Positions 47,320 through 56,617 are shown, numbered from the stretch's first letter. The stretch: DNA of 64,000 nucleotides from Compostimonas suwonensis (GCF_002797855.1 NZ_PGFB01000004.1:372001-436000); one strand, 5' to 3'. Notes: a model not told the origin generated them from the letters alone. A program made the numbers and translations.

Positions 47320-48246
47320 TCAGTTCATGATCGACAGCGGCAGATAGGCGGTGACGACCCAGTTCGGCGCATCCACCACTTCGCTGATCTTGAGGTCGCC
47401 GGCGACGCTGCACAGCAGGTAGGCGTCGACGGGGTCGATCCCGTAGCGGCCGGCGAGATGCTCGATCATAAAGCGCACGGCATCCTGCGCGGCGCTCATG
47501 AGGTCGGAGGCCACCCCCATGGTCGCGTAGTAGCCCTGGTCGTCGATGCCGGAGCGCAACGGCCCCGCGGTCTGGAACTGGGGCGCCTGGATCGTACGGC
47601 CCTTGTGGAGTCGTACCCTCATAACACCGCTCATGCTCGCCTCGATGGCGGAGAGGCACACCTCGCCGTCTCCCTGCGCCGCGTGCGGGTCACCGAACAT
47701 CAGCCGGGCGCCCGTGGTCTGCACGGGCAGGAAGACACGCGTGCCGACGGTGAGGTCGCGGCAGTCGACGTTGCCGCCGAACCGGCCGGGCGGGATGACC
47801 GAGAGCGGTTCGTCCGTCACGGGGGTGAGCCCCATGACCCCGCAGAAGGGTCGCAGGGGGATCGTCGCGATGCCCTTGTAGTCGGCTCCGCCGGGCGCCG
47901 AGAGGTCCCAGCGGTGCAGGTGGGGTTCGGAGAAGTCGTCGGGCAGGAGGCCCATACCCGGGAGGATCGAGGTCCAGCCCCAATCGCCCGTGCTGTACTC
48001 GAGGGGCGCGAGCTCGACGACGTCGCCCGGCTCCGCGCCGTTGATCATGATGGGCCCGGCGAGCGGGTAGAACCGGTCGAGGTCGGTGGGCGGAACCTCG
48101 TCGCCGTTGCGGAAGTCGTCGTACTGCCCTCCGCCCGCCTCCTGCAGCTCGAAGGCGAGCACGTCGCCGTCGTCGATCGTGAGCACGGGCTCGTGCGCCG
48201 TCGTCCACAGCCGGTTCACGATGCCGGGTACCTCGTACGTCGCCAT
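47320..48246 (-). CDS. Acetamidase/formamidase family hydrolase
   Basis: A 308-residue FmdA/AmdA-type amidohydrolase that frees ammonia from small amides. Typical segments are GDVLAFELQEA, NPxx-type GPIMINGAEPGDVVE, FCGVMGL and the GGNVDCRDL to LMFGDPHAAQGDGEV metal-site region. The start at 48246 has AAAGG upstream; the region to the next gene is AT-rich and holds inverted GATACAT motifs. It is the minus-strand outer gene of the 47-63 kb catabolic cluster, divergent from the PLP-enzyme gene. Confidence 0.92.
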   Translation of the reverse strand: MATYEVPGIVNRLWTTAHEPVLTIDDGDVLAFELQEAGGGQYDDFRNGDEVPPTDLDRFYPLAGPIMINGAEPGDVVELAPLEYSTGDWGWTSILPGMGLLPDDFSEPHLHRWDLSAPGGADYKGIATIPLRPFCGVMGLTPVTDEPLSVIPPGRFGGNVDCRDLTVGTRVFLPVQTTGARLMFGDPHAAQGDGEVCLSAIEASMSGVMRVRLHKGRTIQAPQFQTAGPLRSGIDDQGYYATMGVASDLMSAAQDAVRFMIEHLAGRYGIDPVDAYLLCSVAGDLKISEVVDAPNWVVTAYLPLSIMN

Positions 48247-48292
48247 ATCGCGCCTTTCTCGTTGATCGCGTGGCTCCGAGAATATCAATTTG

Positions 48293-48334
48293 CGATACAT
48301 ATCGAACGATTTCAGTTGATCTTGTAATGTATCG
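48293..48334. promoter_or_regulatory. Inverted CGATACAT / ATGTATCG pair, candidate operator
   Basis: CGATACAT (48293-48300) and its exact inverse ATGTATCG (48327-48334) lie in the AT-rich 121-bp gap between divergent cluster genes. GATACAT occurs again at 50407-50413. This could be the site of the cluster's RpiR regulator. Confidence 0.4.
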
Positions 48335-48367
48335 TTCACACAGTCCGGTCGAGGAGAGGGCACCCGC

Positions 48368-49390
48368 ATGACCGCACAGGATCGCCTCGAGCAGTATCCG
48401 CGACTGGATCTGCGGGGCTTCCCCTCCCCGCTTCACCCCCTCGAGCGGTTCAGCGAGGCGCTCGGCGTCGAGGTCTGGTGCAAACGCGACGACATCGGCT
48501 CGATCGGCCTCGCCGGCAACAAGGTGCGCAAGCTCGAGTTCGAGCTCGCCCACGCCGTGCAGGCGGGTGCCGATCACATCGTCACACAGGGAGCGCGACT
48601 CTCGAACTCCGCGCGAGCCGCCGCCGCGGCATCCGCTGCTCTCGGTCTCGGCTGCACCCTTGTGCTCTCGGGTGACGCCCCCGAGCAGCGCGTCTCCAAT
48701 CTGCTGCTCGACGAGCTCTTCGGCGCCGAGGTGCGGCTCGTCGGGCGCGTGAGCTGGCCCGAGCTCGCCCAGCTGACCGAAGACATCCAGCAGGATCTGC
48801 GGGCACGCGGCGCGACCCCGTACTACCTGCCGGTCGGCTGCTCCTCCCCGCGGGGGGCGCTCGCCTTCGCGGCGGCCTTCCTCGAGCTTCAGACGCAGGC
48901 CGAGCAGAAGGGCGTCGAGTTCACGACGCTCGTGCACGCCTCGTCGTCGGGCGGCACCCACGCCGGCCTCCAGCTCGGCCGGGCGCTCAGCGGCACGGCG
49001 ATGCGCGTACGGGGCATCGGCGTGGCGAGCGACATCTACCCGGACACGCTCGGCACCTACGCGAGCCTGGCCACGGATGCCGCGGCGCTCATCGGCTCGC
49101 CCCTGAGCTTCGGCCCGCACGACATGGACTTCGATCTCGCCTACCTCGGCGAGGGCTACGGCATCCCCACCGAGGGCACCCTCGAGGCGATCCTGCTGCT
49201 CGCTCGCACGGAGGGCCTGCTCGTCGACCCGATCTACTCGGGCAAGGCCGTCGCCGCCCTCGTCGACCTCGCCCGCACGGGGCAGATCGAGGGCCCCGTC
49301 GTCTTCTGGCACACCGGCGGCTATCACGCGCTCTTCGACCCGCGCCACGGTGACGCGGTGCTCGCCGAGTCCGACCACGCGCGAGCCTGA
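48368..49390 (+). CDS. PLP enzyme, D-cysteine desulfhydrase / ACC deaminase family
   Basis: A 340-residue fold-type II PLP enzyme. The PLP Lys is in GLAGNKVRKLEFEL; the nucleophilic Ser region reads TQGARLSNSARAAAAAS, and the phosphate-binding loop is SSSGGTHAGL. Members cleave D-cysteine, beta-chloro-D-alanine or ACC to ammonia and a keto acid. ACC deaminases and D-cysteine desulfhydrases are hard to tell apart without residue-level alignment. First gene of the plus-strand arm of the cluster. Confidence 0.85.
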   Translation: MTAQDRLEQYPRLDLRGFPSPLHPLERFSEALGVEVWCKRDDIGSIGLAGNKVRKLEFELAHAVQAGADHIVTQGARLSNSARAAAAASAALGLGCTLVLSGDAPEQRVSNLLLDELFGAEVRLVGRVSWPELAQLTEDIQQDLRARGATPYYLPVGCSSPRGALAFAAAFLELQTQAEQKGVEFTTLVHASSSGGTHAGLQLGRALSGTAMRVRGIGVASDIYPDTLGTYASLATDAAALIGSPLSFGPHDMDFDLAYLGEGYGIPTEGTLEAILLLARTEGLLVDPIYSGKAVAALVDLARTGQIEGPVVFWHTGGYHALFDPRHGDAVLAESDHARA

Positions 49391-49465
49391 GGAATCGGGG
49401 GCTCGGGACTGTTTCCTCGGCTACCCTGAACCAATCGAGGATCGATGCGGAAGGCGAGATGACGA

Positions 49466-50362
49466 GTGGCTGAGCAGAGCACCGAGGGCGGCCTGGACTC
49501 CCCCGCACAACAGCCGGGCACGGTGGCGGCACGCATCCGCGCCGCCATGGAGAAGCTCTCCACGAAGGAGCGGCAGGTCGCGCGCGCCATCCTCTCGCAG
49601 TACCCCGCGGCCGGGCTGGAGACCACGCAGGCGCTCTCCGAGCTCGCGAAGGTCAGCGGCCCGACCGTCGTGCGCTTCGTGGCCCGCCTCGGCTATTCGA
49701 GCTATCGCGAGTTCCAGAGCGACCTGCGGCACGAGCTTCTCGCCAAGACCGCGTCGCCCGTGACCCTCGAGCCGCTCTACGACGACAGCGGCACGACCGA
49801 CAGCTTCCGCTCGAGTGCGCTCGGCATCTTCCAGTCCGGGCTCACCGAGACGTTCAAAGACCTGCCGGAGAGCGAGCTCGAGAAGGCCTTCGAGCTGCTC
49901 TCGAACACCGACCTCACCCTGCACCTCGTGGGTGGCCGCTTCTCGCGCATCCTCGCCGAGAACGCCGAGCTCAACCTGCGCCAGATGCGAGGCGGCGTGC
50001 ACTACTACCGCGACACCCGCGAGATCATGACCGGCCTCGTCGGCTTCACCCGCAAAGACTGCCTCATCGTGTTCGACTTCCGTCGCTACCAGGCCGACAC
50101 GATCGCGATGGCGCGCCTGGCCCGCGAGAAACGCGCCCAGATCATCCTTCTCACCGACCCCTGGATGTCGCCGATCGCCGAGGTCGCCGACGTCGTGCTG
50201 AGCGCGCGTGTGGAGGCCCCGAGCCCCTTCGACGGTTTCGTCGCCCCGATGGCCGTCGTCGAGACGCTCATCGCGGGAGTGCACAAACGCCTCGGAGCGA
50301 GCGCGCGGGAGCGGATGCTGCGCCTCGACGAGGCCAGCTCCCGCATCGAAACCGGAACGTAA
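49466..50362 (+). CDS. RpiR-family transcriptional regulator (HTH + SIS)
   Basis: A 298-residue regulator. The N-terminal HTH_6 domain (about 20-95) includes LSTKERQVARAILSQYP and GPTVVRFVARLGYSSYREFQ. The SIS domain (about 130-260) binds phosphosugars in the best-known members, but many RpiR proteins control other catabolism. It lies between the PLP-enzyme and M20 genes, so it most likely controls this cluster. GTG start at 49466. Confidence 0.92.
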   Translation: MAEQSTEGGLDSPAQQPGTVAARIRAAMEKLSTKERQVARAILSQYPAAGLETTQALSELAKVSGPTVVRFVARLGYSSYREFQSDLRHELLAKTASPVTLEPLYDDSGTTDSFRSSALGIFQSGLTETFKDLPESELEKAFELLSNTDLTLHLVGGRFSRILAENAELNLRQMRGGVHYYRDTREIMTGLVGFTRKDCLIVFDFRRYQADTIAMARLAREKRAQIILLTDPWMSPIAEVADVVLSARVEAPSPFDGFVAPMAVVETLIAGVHKRLGASARERMLRLDEASSRIETGT

Positions 50363-50380
50363 CAACCAATTCATATAGCG

Positions 50381-50413
50381 ACTATTCCATTCGATCTGAA
50401 CTCTTTGATACAT
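50381..50413 (+). promoter_or_regulatory. Candidate operator/promoter upstream of the M20 gene
   Basis: ACTATTC (50381-50387) and ATTCCATTC (50384-50392) recur before the penicillin-acylase gene (the first inverted), and GATACAT (50407-50413) recurs at 48294. TACATT (50409-50414) lies 6 bases before an ATG at 50421 and may be a -10. Confidence 0.4.
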
Positions 50414-50420
50414 TAGAGAC

Positions 50421-50492
50421 ATGACGCCGCCTGTACCCGGTCTTCCCCGCCCGGCCCTCCCCGCCGGTGCGATCGCGGGGAACCACGCGTGA
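50421..50492 (+). CDS. Possible 23-residue leader peptide coupled to the M20 gene
   Basis: A short frame MTPPVPGLPRPALPAGAIAG, ending NHA, whose TGA overlaps the GTG of the M20 gene (GTGA). It starts 6 bases after a TACATT -10-like element and would be leaderless. It could couple translation of the hydrolase gene. It is proline-rich and too short to judge by composition. Confidence 0.35.
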   Translation: MTPPVPGLPRPALPAGAIAGNHA

Positions 50493-51772
50493 GTCTCCCG
50501 AATCGCGATCCCCGCGCGACGCGCCTCGACGACCGACTCTTCCGCCTGCTCGACGAGCAGCTGCCGGCCGCTGATCTGCTGCGGATCGAACTGCACCGGT
50601 CACCGCGGCTCTCAGGCGACGAGGGCGCCACACTCGAGCTGCTCATCGACCATCTGCCCGACGGCAGCACCGTGCGACGTGCGCCCGGTCACGTCGCGAC
50701 GGCGCGGATCGGCGGATCGGGTCCGAGCGTCGCCATCCGGGCCGAGATGGACGGCCTGCCGATCACCGAGCACACGGGCGTCGAATGGGCCTCCACCAAC
50801 GGCGCGATGCACGCGTGCGGCCACGACGTGCACATGGCCGCGTTCATCGCCGTCGCGCACACGATCGCGGCGGCCGCCGACGACGCCCCACGACCGCTCG
50901 TAGGCCTCTTCCAGCCACGCGAGGAGACCTTCCCGTCCGGCGCCCTCGACTTCCTCGGCGGCGAGCTGCTGGATGTCGAGAACGTCGCGGCCATCATCGG
51001 CGCGCACGTTCAACCCGCCATGGACTCCCTCTCGATCGCATCGAACAGCGGAACGGTCAACGCCTCCTCCGACGAGTTCGTGGTCACGATGATCGGCGAC
51101 GCCGCTCACGGCGCCTACCCGCACCTCTCGCGCGACCCCGTGCTGGCCGCGAGCAACTTCGTCGTCTCCTGCCAGCAGATCGTCGCGCGCAACCTCGACC
51201 CCATGCACTCCGCCGTGCTCACCGTCGGCGAGATCCGCGGCGGCGGGGCGCCCAACGCGATCCCCCGCTCGACCGTCGTCTCGGGCACGGTGCGCGCCGG
51301 CTCGGCCGAACAGCGGCAGTTCGTGCACCAGCGCATCCGTGAGGTCGCGGACGGCATCGCGGCCGCGCACGGCTGCGAGGCGATCGTCGAGATCGTGGTG
51401 GGGGATCCGCCGCTCATCAACGATGCGCGGCTCGCGGCGATCTCCGCGCAGCTGCTCTCGCACCAGGGCCTCGACGCGACGGCGGAGTTCCGCTCCTTCG
51501 GGGCCGACGACTTCGCCCACTACGCCTCCGCCGCGCCCGCGCTCATGATCTTCGTCGGAACCGTCGGCCGCCACGGCGAGGGCCTCCACTCCAACAGCTA
51601 CCTGCCCGATCGGGATGCCGTGCGTCGCGTCGCGTACAGCATGCTGGCCGGCTACCTGGCCGGCTCCCGGATCATCGAGGAGAACCTCGATGCGGGCGGC
51701 CTGACCGTTCTGCACCCCGGCGAGCCGGGGCTCACCGCACACGCAGGCCTCGACCGTTCGCCCCGTCAGTAA
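50489..51772 (+). CDS. M20-family amidohydrolase
   Basis: A 427-residue metal-dependent amidohydrolase of the M20D (hippurate hydrolase / N-acyl amino acid) class. The di-zinc site is marked by MHACGHDVHMA, the catalytic Glu pair by QPREETFPSGA, and the C-terminal ligand by GEGLHSNSYLPD. It would hydrolyse an N-acyl bond to release an amine or amino acid. Start GTG with GGGGAA upstream; it is followed after 10 bp by the glutamine-synthetase-like gene, so the two act together. Confidence 0.9.
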   Translation: MSLPNRDPRATRLDDRLFRLLDEQLPAADLLRIELHRSPRLSGDEGATLELLIDHLPDGSTVRRAPGHVATARIGGSGPSVAIRAEMDGLPITEHTGVEWASTNGAMHACGHDVHMAAFIAVAHTIAAAADDAPRPLVGLFQPREETFPSGALDFLGGELLDVENVAAIIGAHVQPAMDSLSIASNSGTVNASSDEFVVTMIGDAAHGAYPHLSRDPVLAASNFVVSCQQIVARNLDPMHSAVLTVGEIRGGGAPNAIPRSTVVSGTVRAGSAEQRQFVHQRIREVADGIAAAHGCEAIVEIVVGDPPLINDARLAAISAQLLSHQGLDATAEFRSFGADDFAHYASAAPALMIFVGTVGRHGEGLHSNSYLPDRDAVRRVAYSMLAGYLAGSRIIEENLDAGGLTVLHPGEPGLTAHAGLDRSPRQ

Positions 51773-51782
51773 AGGATCAGCA

Positions 51783-53087
51783 GTGACGAACCCGCCCTCG
51801 CCGAACGACCTCGTCATCGGCTCGATCGTCGACATGGCCGGTGTGATGAGAGCGAAGGTCGTGCCCTCCTCCCGACTCGACTCCTTCGTGAAGTCGGGCA
51901 TGGGGGCATCCCCCACCTGGACGGTCTTCTGCGTCGACGACGCGATCGCCTTCAGCCCGAGCTTCACGGTCGCGGGCGACCTGAGGCTGCACATCGCGAC
52001 CGAGGACCTGCGCGACCTCGGGGGCGGGACACGGTGGGCGCCCGCCCGCTTCACGAACCAGGACGGCTCGCCTTTTCCCGGATGCACGCGCTCCGCCCTC
52101 GATCGCGCCGTGAACCGCCTCGCCTCCGCGGGCATCTCGGCGCTCATCGGGCACGAGATCGAGTTCACGCTCTTCGACGCGACCGAGCCGCAGCTCTGGG
52201 CCGCTTACGGGCTCTCCTCCGTGCTGTCGACCGAGGGCTTCCTCACCGATCTGCTCGAGGCCGCGCAGCTGGCCGGGGTGCCCATCGAACAGGTGCACGC
52301 CGAGTACGGCCACAACCAGTTCGAGATCGCCCTCGGGCCCGCCGAGCCGCTCCGCGCCGCCGACAACATGGTGCTCGCGAGGATCGTGATCAGCCGCACC
52401 GCCCGCAAGCACGGGATGCGGGCCTCGTTCTCACCCGTGCCCGTCGCCGGCGGCTCGGGCAACGGCGCCCATCAGCATCTCTCGCTCACGCGCGACGGCG
52501 CACCGCTCTTCTCGGGCGGCGAGGGCCCGTACGGGCTGAGCGACGACGGGGCCTCCGCGATCGCCGGCCTCGTCACCCGTCTGCCCGAGTTCATGGCCGC
52601 GCTCGCGAGCTCGGCGGTCTCCGCCCTGCGCCTGCAGCCCGGCATGTGGTCGGGCGCATACTGCTGCTGGGGGCTCGAGAACCGCGAGGCCGCCGTGCGC
52701 TTCTGTGCGGCCACCCTCGGAAACCCGAAAGGGGCGAACGTCGAGGTCAAGGCCGTGGATCCCTCGGCCAACCCCTACCTGAGCAGCGCCGCGATCCTCG
52801 GCATGGCGGCATCCGGCATCGAGCAGGGGCTCGCTCTGCCACCCGAGGTGCGGGTGAATCCTGCCGATCTCTCCGAGGAGGAACGGATCGCGAGCGGCGC
52901 CTGGCTGCTGCCGACCACGCAGCCGCAGATGCTGTCGTCGATCGCGGGCTCGGAGCTCGCACGCGAGATCTTCGGCGACCTCGTGCTCGAAGCGCTCATC
53001 GCCGTCAAACAGCACGAGGTCGACACCTTCGCGCACCTTCCCGTCGAGCAGACCATCGAACGACTCCGCTTCCGGTGGAGTGCCTGA
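51783..53087 (+). CDS. Glutamine-synthetase-like gamma-glutamyl ligase
   Basis: A 434-residue GS-fold enzyme, shorter than true GlnA and closer to gamma-glutamyl-polyamine / N-glutamylanilide / methylglutamate synthetases. Active-site segments are HEIEFTLFD, EYGHNQFEIA, the NGAHQHLSL metal/His loop, and NREAAVRFC. The adenylylation-site Tyr loop of GlnA I was not seen. The predicted reaction joins glutamate and a primary amine with ATP, which is the first step of gamma-glutamylated amine breakdown. In fungal FluG and plant NodGS the same domain is fused to an amidohydrolase like the one at 54549-55712. Confidence 0.88.
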   Translation: MTNPPSPNDLVIGSIVDMAGVMRAKVVPSSRLDSFVKSGMGASPTWTVFCVDDAIAFSPSFTVAGDLRLHIATEDLRDLGGGTRWAPARFTNQDGSPFPGCTRSALDRAVNRLASAGISALIGHEIEFTLFDATEPQLWAAYGLSSVLSTEGFLTDLLEAAQLAGVPIEQVHAEYGHNQFEIALGPAEPLRAADNMVLARIVISRTARKHGMRASFSPVPVAGGSGNGAHQHLSLTRDGAPLFSGGEGPYGLSDDGASAIAGLVTRLPEFMAALASSAVSALRLQPGMWSGAYCCWGLENREAAVRFCAATLGNPKGANVEVKAVDPSANPYLSSAAILGMAASGIEQGLALPPEVRVNPADLSEEERIASGAWLLPTTQPQMLSSIAGSELAREIFGDLVLEALIAVKQHEVDTFAHLPVEQTIERLRFRWSA

Positions 53088-53146
53088 CCCCGCACAACAA
53101 CACAGTCCAGCGGAGCAGCCGACCGCAACGATCACAGGGAGCCACC

Positions 53147-54484
53147 ATGACGGAACCGACACTCTACGAACGAGACCTGGCCGCTATCGCCGGGATCGAG
53201 AAGCTCCGCTTCTTCCCGCTCGAGCTCGCCTCCGGCAAGGGCAGCATCCTCACGACACCCGACGGCCGCGAGCTCATCGACCTCTCGGCGACATGGACGG
53301 CGTGCGGGCTCGGCCACGGGCATCCCGCGGTCATCGAGGCGATCACGCGCGCCATCCAGTCGCCCCCGGGAGCCGGCGGCCTCTCCGCCGTGCACCCCGA
53401 CTCCGTCGGCCTCGCAGAAGACCTGCTCGCCCTCGTGCCCGGAACCGGTGAACGCCGTGTGTACCTCGGGCACGCGGGGTCCGATGCCAACGACGTCGCC
53501 ATCCGCGCCTGCATCATCCACTCGGGCAGAAAGCGGGTGCTGGCCTTCGAGCACGGCTACCACGGCGGTGTCGGCATCGCGATGGGCGTGTCGGGTGTGC
53601 ACGTCGAGGGCGGCTCGGCCGCCGCCGCGGAGGGCACGATCTTCGCGCCGTACCCCGACCCGCTGCGTCCGCACGCAGACAACGGCGGGGACGAGGTCGG
53701 CTACTGCCTCGCCCAGGTGCGCGCCGCCCTCGAAGGCGATGACGTCGCCTGCGTCATCGTCGAGCCGATCCTCTCCGACGGCGGGCTCATCGTCCCGCCT
53801 CCCGGCTTCCTCTCCCGTCTGATGGACCTCGCACGCGAGTTCGGCGTTCCCCTCATCTGCGACGAGGTCAAGGTCGGCCTCGGCCGCCCGGGCACCCTGC
53901 ACGCCTTCGAAGACGACGGCATCGTTCCCGACATCGTCACCTTCGGCAAGACCCTGGGCGGCGGCCTCCCCATCTCGGCCGCCGTCGGGCCGGCCCGCAT
54001 CCTGGATGTCGCCACCGGCTCCGCTCTGCTCACGATGGCGGGCAACCCCATCAGCACGGCCGCCGCGCGCGCCGTGCTCGCGACGCTCGTCGACGAGGGG
54101 CTGGCCGATGCGGCGCGCGAGCGCGGGGAGCAGCTGAAAGGAGCGCTCACGGCCATCGAACGCGGTGAGGGCCGGTTCGGCGATAAGGTCGCCGACCGCA
54201 TCGGCGACGTGCGCGGCCGCGGGCTCGCGATCGCCGTCGACCTCGTCTCCGACAAGGCCGCCCTCACGAGGGACGAGGACCTCGCCCGCAAGGTCGTCTA
54301 CCGCGCCTGGCAGCTCGGAGCCGTCGTCTTCTACGTCGGCGGCAACGTGCTCGAGATCACGCCGCCGCTCGTCATCACCGAGGAGCAGGTCGACGCAGCC
54401 GTCACGATCCTCGAGCAGGCGATCTCCGACGCCGTCGACGGGCTTGTGAGCGACGAGGAGGTCGCGCCCTACTCGGGTTGGTGA
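53147..54484 (+). CDS. Class III PLP aminotransferase
   Basis: A 445-residue aminotransferase of the GABA/ornithine/omega type. The cofactor Asp lies in LICDEVKVGLGRPGTLHAF, and Lys in the TFGKTLGGGLP loop forms the PLP aldimine; YHGGVG near residue 142 is the usual YHG motif. It would remove the amino group from a released omega-amino compound, as PuuE does in the putrescine pathway. ATG at 53147 with GGGAG 6 bases before. Last gene of the plus-strand arm, followed by a terminator. Confidence 0.92.
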   Translation: MTEPTLYERDLAAIAGIEKLRFFPLELASGKGSILTTPDGRELIDLSATWTACGLGHGHPAVIEAITRAIQSPPGAGGLSAVHPDSVGLAEDLLALVPGTGERRVYLGHAGSDANDVAIRACIIHSGRKRVLAFEHGYHGGVGIAMGVSGVHVEGGSAAAAEGTIFAPYPDPLRPHADNGGDEVGYCLAQVRAALEGDDVACVIVEPILSDGGLIVPPPGFLSRLMDLAREFGVPLICDEVKVGLGRPGTLHAFEDDGIVPDIVTFGKTLGGGLPISAAVGPARILDVATGSALLTMAGNPISTAAARAVLATLVDEGLADAARERGEQLKGALTAIERGEGRFGDKVADRIGDVRGRGLAIAVDLVSDKAALTRDEDLARKVVYRAWQLGAVVFYVGGNVLEITPPLVITEEQVDAAVTILEQAISDAVDGLVSDEEVAPYSGW

Positions 54485-54506
54485 GCCCGCCGCTGCCGAG
54501 GACTCG

Positions 54507-54537
54507 CGGGAGCCGTCCGACCCCGGCACGGCTCCCG
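54507..54537. terminator. Hairpin terminator between convergent cluster arms
   Basis: A perfect 10-bp stem (54507-54516 with 54528-54537) and 11-base loop, between the aminotransferase and amidohydrolase genes. Confidence 0.8.
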
Positions 54538-54548
54538 TCTCACAGGGG

Positions 54549-55712
54549 TCAGACGCCGTAGACGCGGCGGGAGTTGCCGTTGCCGATCATGCCGGCGACC
54601 CTGATGGCGTCGGGCAGGCTCCACTCGCCCGCCGCGACCCAGCCGCCGAGGGCCTCCGCCATCGCCCGGCGCCAGAGCACCGAGCCGAGCAGGTGCAGCT
54701 CGGGCAGGGCGTACGCGTCGGAGGAGTAGAGGATCTTGGCGAAAGGTGCCAGCTCGAGCGACTCCCGCACGAGCTGGACGCTCTGAGAGCCCACGAAGTG
54801 CAGGGCGAGGCCGACATCGAAGTAGACGTCGTCGAAGGCCTGGGCGAGATAGCCCGCCTCGCGGTGGTAGGGATAGCAGTGCAGCAGCACGATCGGGGTG
54901 CCCGCCATCGACGGCTGGCGCAACAGGCCCAGCAGCAGCAGCGGGTCGGAGCGGTGCAGGTCCATGTCGCGGTCGCCGAAGCCGACGTGGAACTGCACCG
55001 GCATCCGCAGATCGGCGGCGGCGTGCACGATGAAGGAGATGATGACGGGGTCGTCGAGCCTGCGGCGTCCGCTCTCGATCCAGGCGCTCACGGCCGCTTC
55101 GAGCTGCGCGGCGCCGGGTCGCGACCAGTCGATGTCGAAACCCGTGCGGTAGGCGGCGATCGTCTTGAAGCCCACGACAGCGTCGCCACGGGCACGCAGA
55201 GCGTTCCCGAAGTCGTCGGCGAAGGATGTCGCGGTCGACCCCGAGGCGAGAAGCCGCTCGGCGAGGAACTCGAGCCGGAGGATCTCGGAGCTCGGCGTGC
55301 CGGAGACCCGTGCCAGCTCCGTCGGCGAGGCCGTCTGATCACTCGCGAAGCCCGTGTCGACGATCCATCGCTCGACACCCGCGCCCGAGAGCATCGCGCC
55401 GGCGACCTCGTCGAGAGGAAGGGCGCTCCGGTGCCGCCAGTACTCGTCAGCCTCCGTGTGCGCGGGCAGGCCGAGGCGCACGGGGCACCAGCGCCGCAGG
55501 GCGAAGCCCAGTTGCGAGTCGAACTGCGTCATAAAAGCGGGGACGGGGTCGAGGGATCCCTCGTTGAGGGCGAGCTCGAAGTCCGCGCGGCTCATGGCCG
55601 CAGTCGTGTAGCCGTGCACGTGGTTGTCCACGAGCGGCAGACTCGCCAGGTGCTCGGCGAGCGCCCCTGGCACGCCCGCCGGGAGCCCGGCCATGATGTC
55701 GGGCTCAGTCAT
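54549..55712 (-). CDS. Amidohydrolase of the FluG/NodGS N-domain type
   Basis: A 387-residue metal-dependent amidohydrolase (amidohydrolase_2 superfamily). The HxH metal motif is VDNHVHGYTT, further His/Asp ligands are in QFHVGFGDRDMDLHRSDP, LLHCYPYHREAGYLA and YSSDAYALPELH. The layout matches the amidohydrolase half of FluG and NodGS; the GS half is the separate gene at 51783. Its GTG/ATG overlaps the deacetylase gene by 8 bp, and it is the last gene of the six-gene minus operon. Confidence 0.85.
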   Translation of the reverse strand: MTEPDIMAGLPAGVPGALAEHLASLPLVDNHVHGYTTAAMSRADFELALNEGSLDPVPAFMTQFDSQLGFALRRWCPVRLGLPAHTEADEYWRHRSALPLDEVAGAMLSGAGVERWIVDTGFASDQTASPTELARVSGTPSSEILRLEFLAERLLASGSTATSFADDFGNALRARGDAVVGFKTIAAYRTGFDIDWSRPGAAQLEAAVSAWIESGRRRLDDPVIISFIVHAAADLRMPVQFHVGFGDRDMDLHRSDPLLLLGLLRQPSMAGTPIVLLHCYPYHREAGYLAQAFDDVYFDVGLALHFVGSQSVQLVRESLELAPFAKILYSSDAYALPELHLLGSVLWRRAMAEALGGWVAAGEWSLPDAIRVAGMIGNGNSRRVYGV

Positions 55713-56547
55713 CCGTGTAGGCGTCGTAGATCTCGGAGAGGGTCGCGAACCAGACGTCGTCGTGCCCGCGCATCTCGGTCAGCAGCTCTTCGAATCCCGC
55801 GATGTGGTGCGCCCGGCCGATCGTCTGCGGGTGCACGGTGAGCGTGTAGAGCGCGTTGTCGACGCGGGTGCGGGCGTACTCGAAGATGTCCTTCCAGCGC
55901 TGCAGCATCACGCGGTGCGAGCCCATCTGCGGGGAGACCCCCGGGATGTACTCGACGGCGGGCCAGTCGTCGAGGTACCACGAGACGGGCAGCTCGAGCA
56001 CGGGGCTGGGGGCGCCGAAGGTGTTCGCCGACTCGTAGGCGAGGGTCACGGGGCGCGGGTGGTACGGCTCGAACTCCCGGCCCATGAGCGAGCTGTCCCA
56101 CTCGAAGCCGAACTCCTCGAGGATGCCCATGGTCGCCGCCGAGAAGTCCCAGGCGGGCGAGCGGTAGCCGCGGGGCTTGAGGCCCGTGATCGCGAGATGC
56201 TGCTCGAGCTGCAGCACCATGAGCTCGCGCTCGCGCTCCTCGTCGAGCGAGCGCAGGTCTTCGTGGTAGGCGCCGTGGGCCGCGATCTCGTGGCCGGCCG
56301 CCATCACGGATTCGACGCGGTCGGGGAAGGTCACGAGATCGTGACCCGGCGTGCACCAGGTCGTCGGGATGTCGAGCCTCTCGAAGAGGCTCAGAAGGCG
56401 GGGCACACCGACCTCGGCGCCGAACTCGCCACGCGAGAGCACCGAGGGGCTCGTGAGCCCGAAGCCTCCCATCCACGGCGAATGCGCATCGAAGTCGATC
56501 GTGATCGCTACGGCTGTCGTCGTGCCCTCGGGCATCGTTATCGGCAT
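55705..56547 (-). CDS. Polysaccharide-deacetylase-fold hydrolase, paralogue 1
   Basis: A 280-residue NodB-fold protein. Asp in TIDFDAHSPW and the H-x3-H metal pair AAHGAYHE are typical, with YRSPAWDFS and the tail VHPQTIGRAHH. There is no signal peptide, which speaks against a cell-wall role and for the cytosolic cyclic-imidase/allantoinase-like branch of the family. About half of its residues match paralogue 2 by eye. ATG at 56547 with AAGGA upstream; it overlaps the amidohydrolase gene by 8 bp. Confidence 0.88.
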   Translation of the reverse strand: MPITMPEGTTTAVAITIDFDAHSPWMGGFGLTSPSVLSRGEFGAEVGVPRLLSLFERLDIPTTWCTPGHDLVTFPDRVESVMAAGHEIAAHGAYHEDLRSLDEERERELMVLQLEQHLAITGLKPRGYRSPAWDFSAATMGILEEFGFEWDSSLMGREFEPYHPRPVTLAYESANTFGAPSPVLELPVSWYLDDWPAVEYIPGVSPQMGSHRVMLQRWKDIFEYARTRVDNALYTLTVHPQTIGRAHHIAGFEELLTEMRGHDDVWFATLSEIYDAYTDD

Positions 56548-56617
56548 TCGGCTTTCCTTTCCTTGAGCGGGAGGCGCCTTCTCGCGAGACGCCCGGGTTC
56601 GAGCAGGCGGGGCGCCG

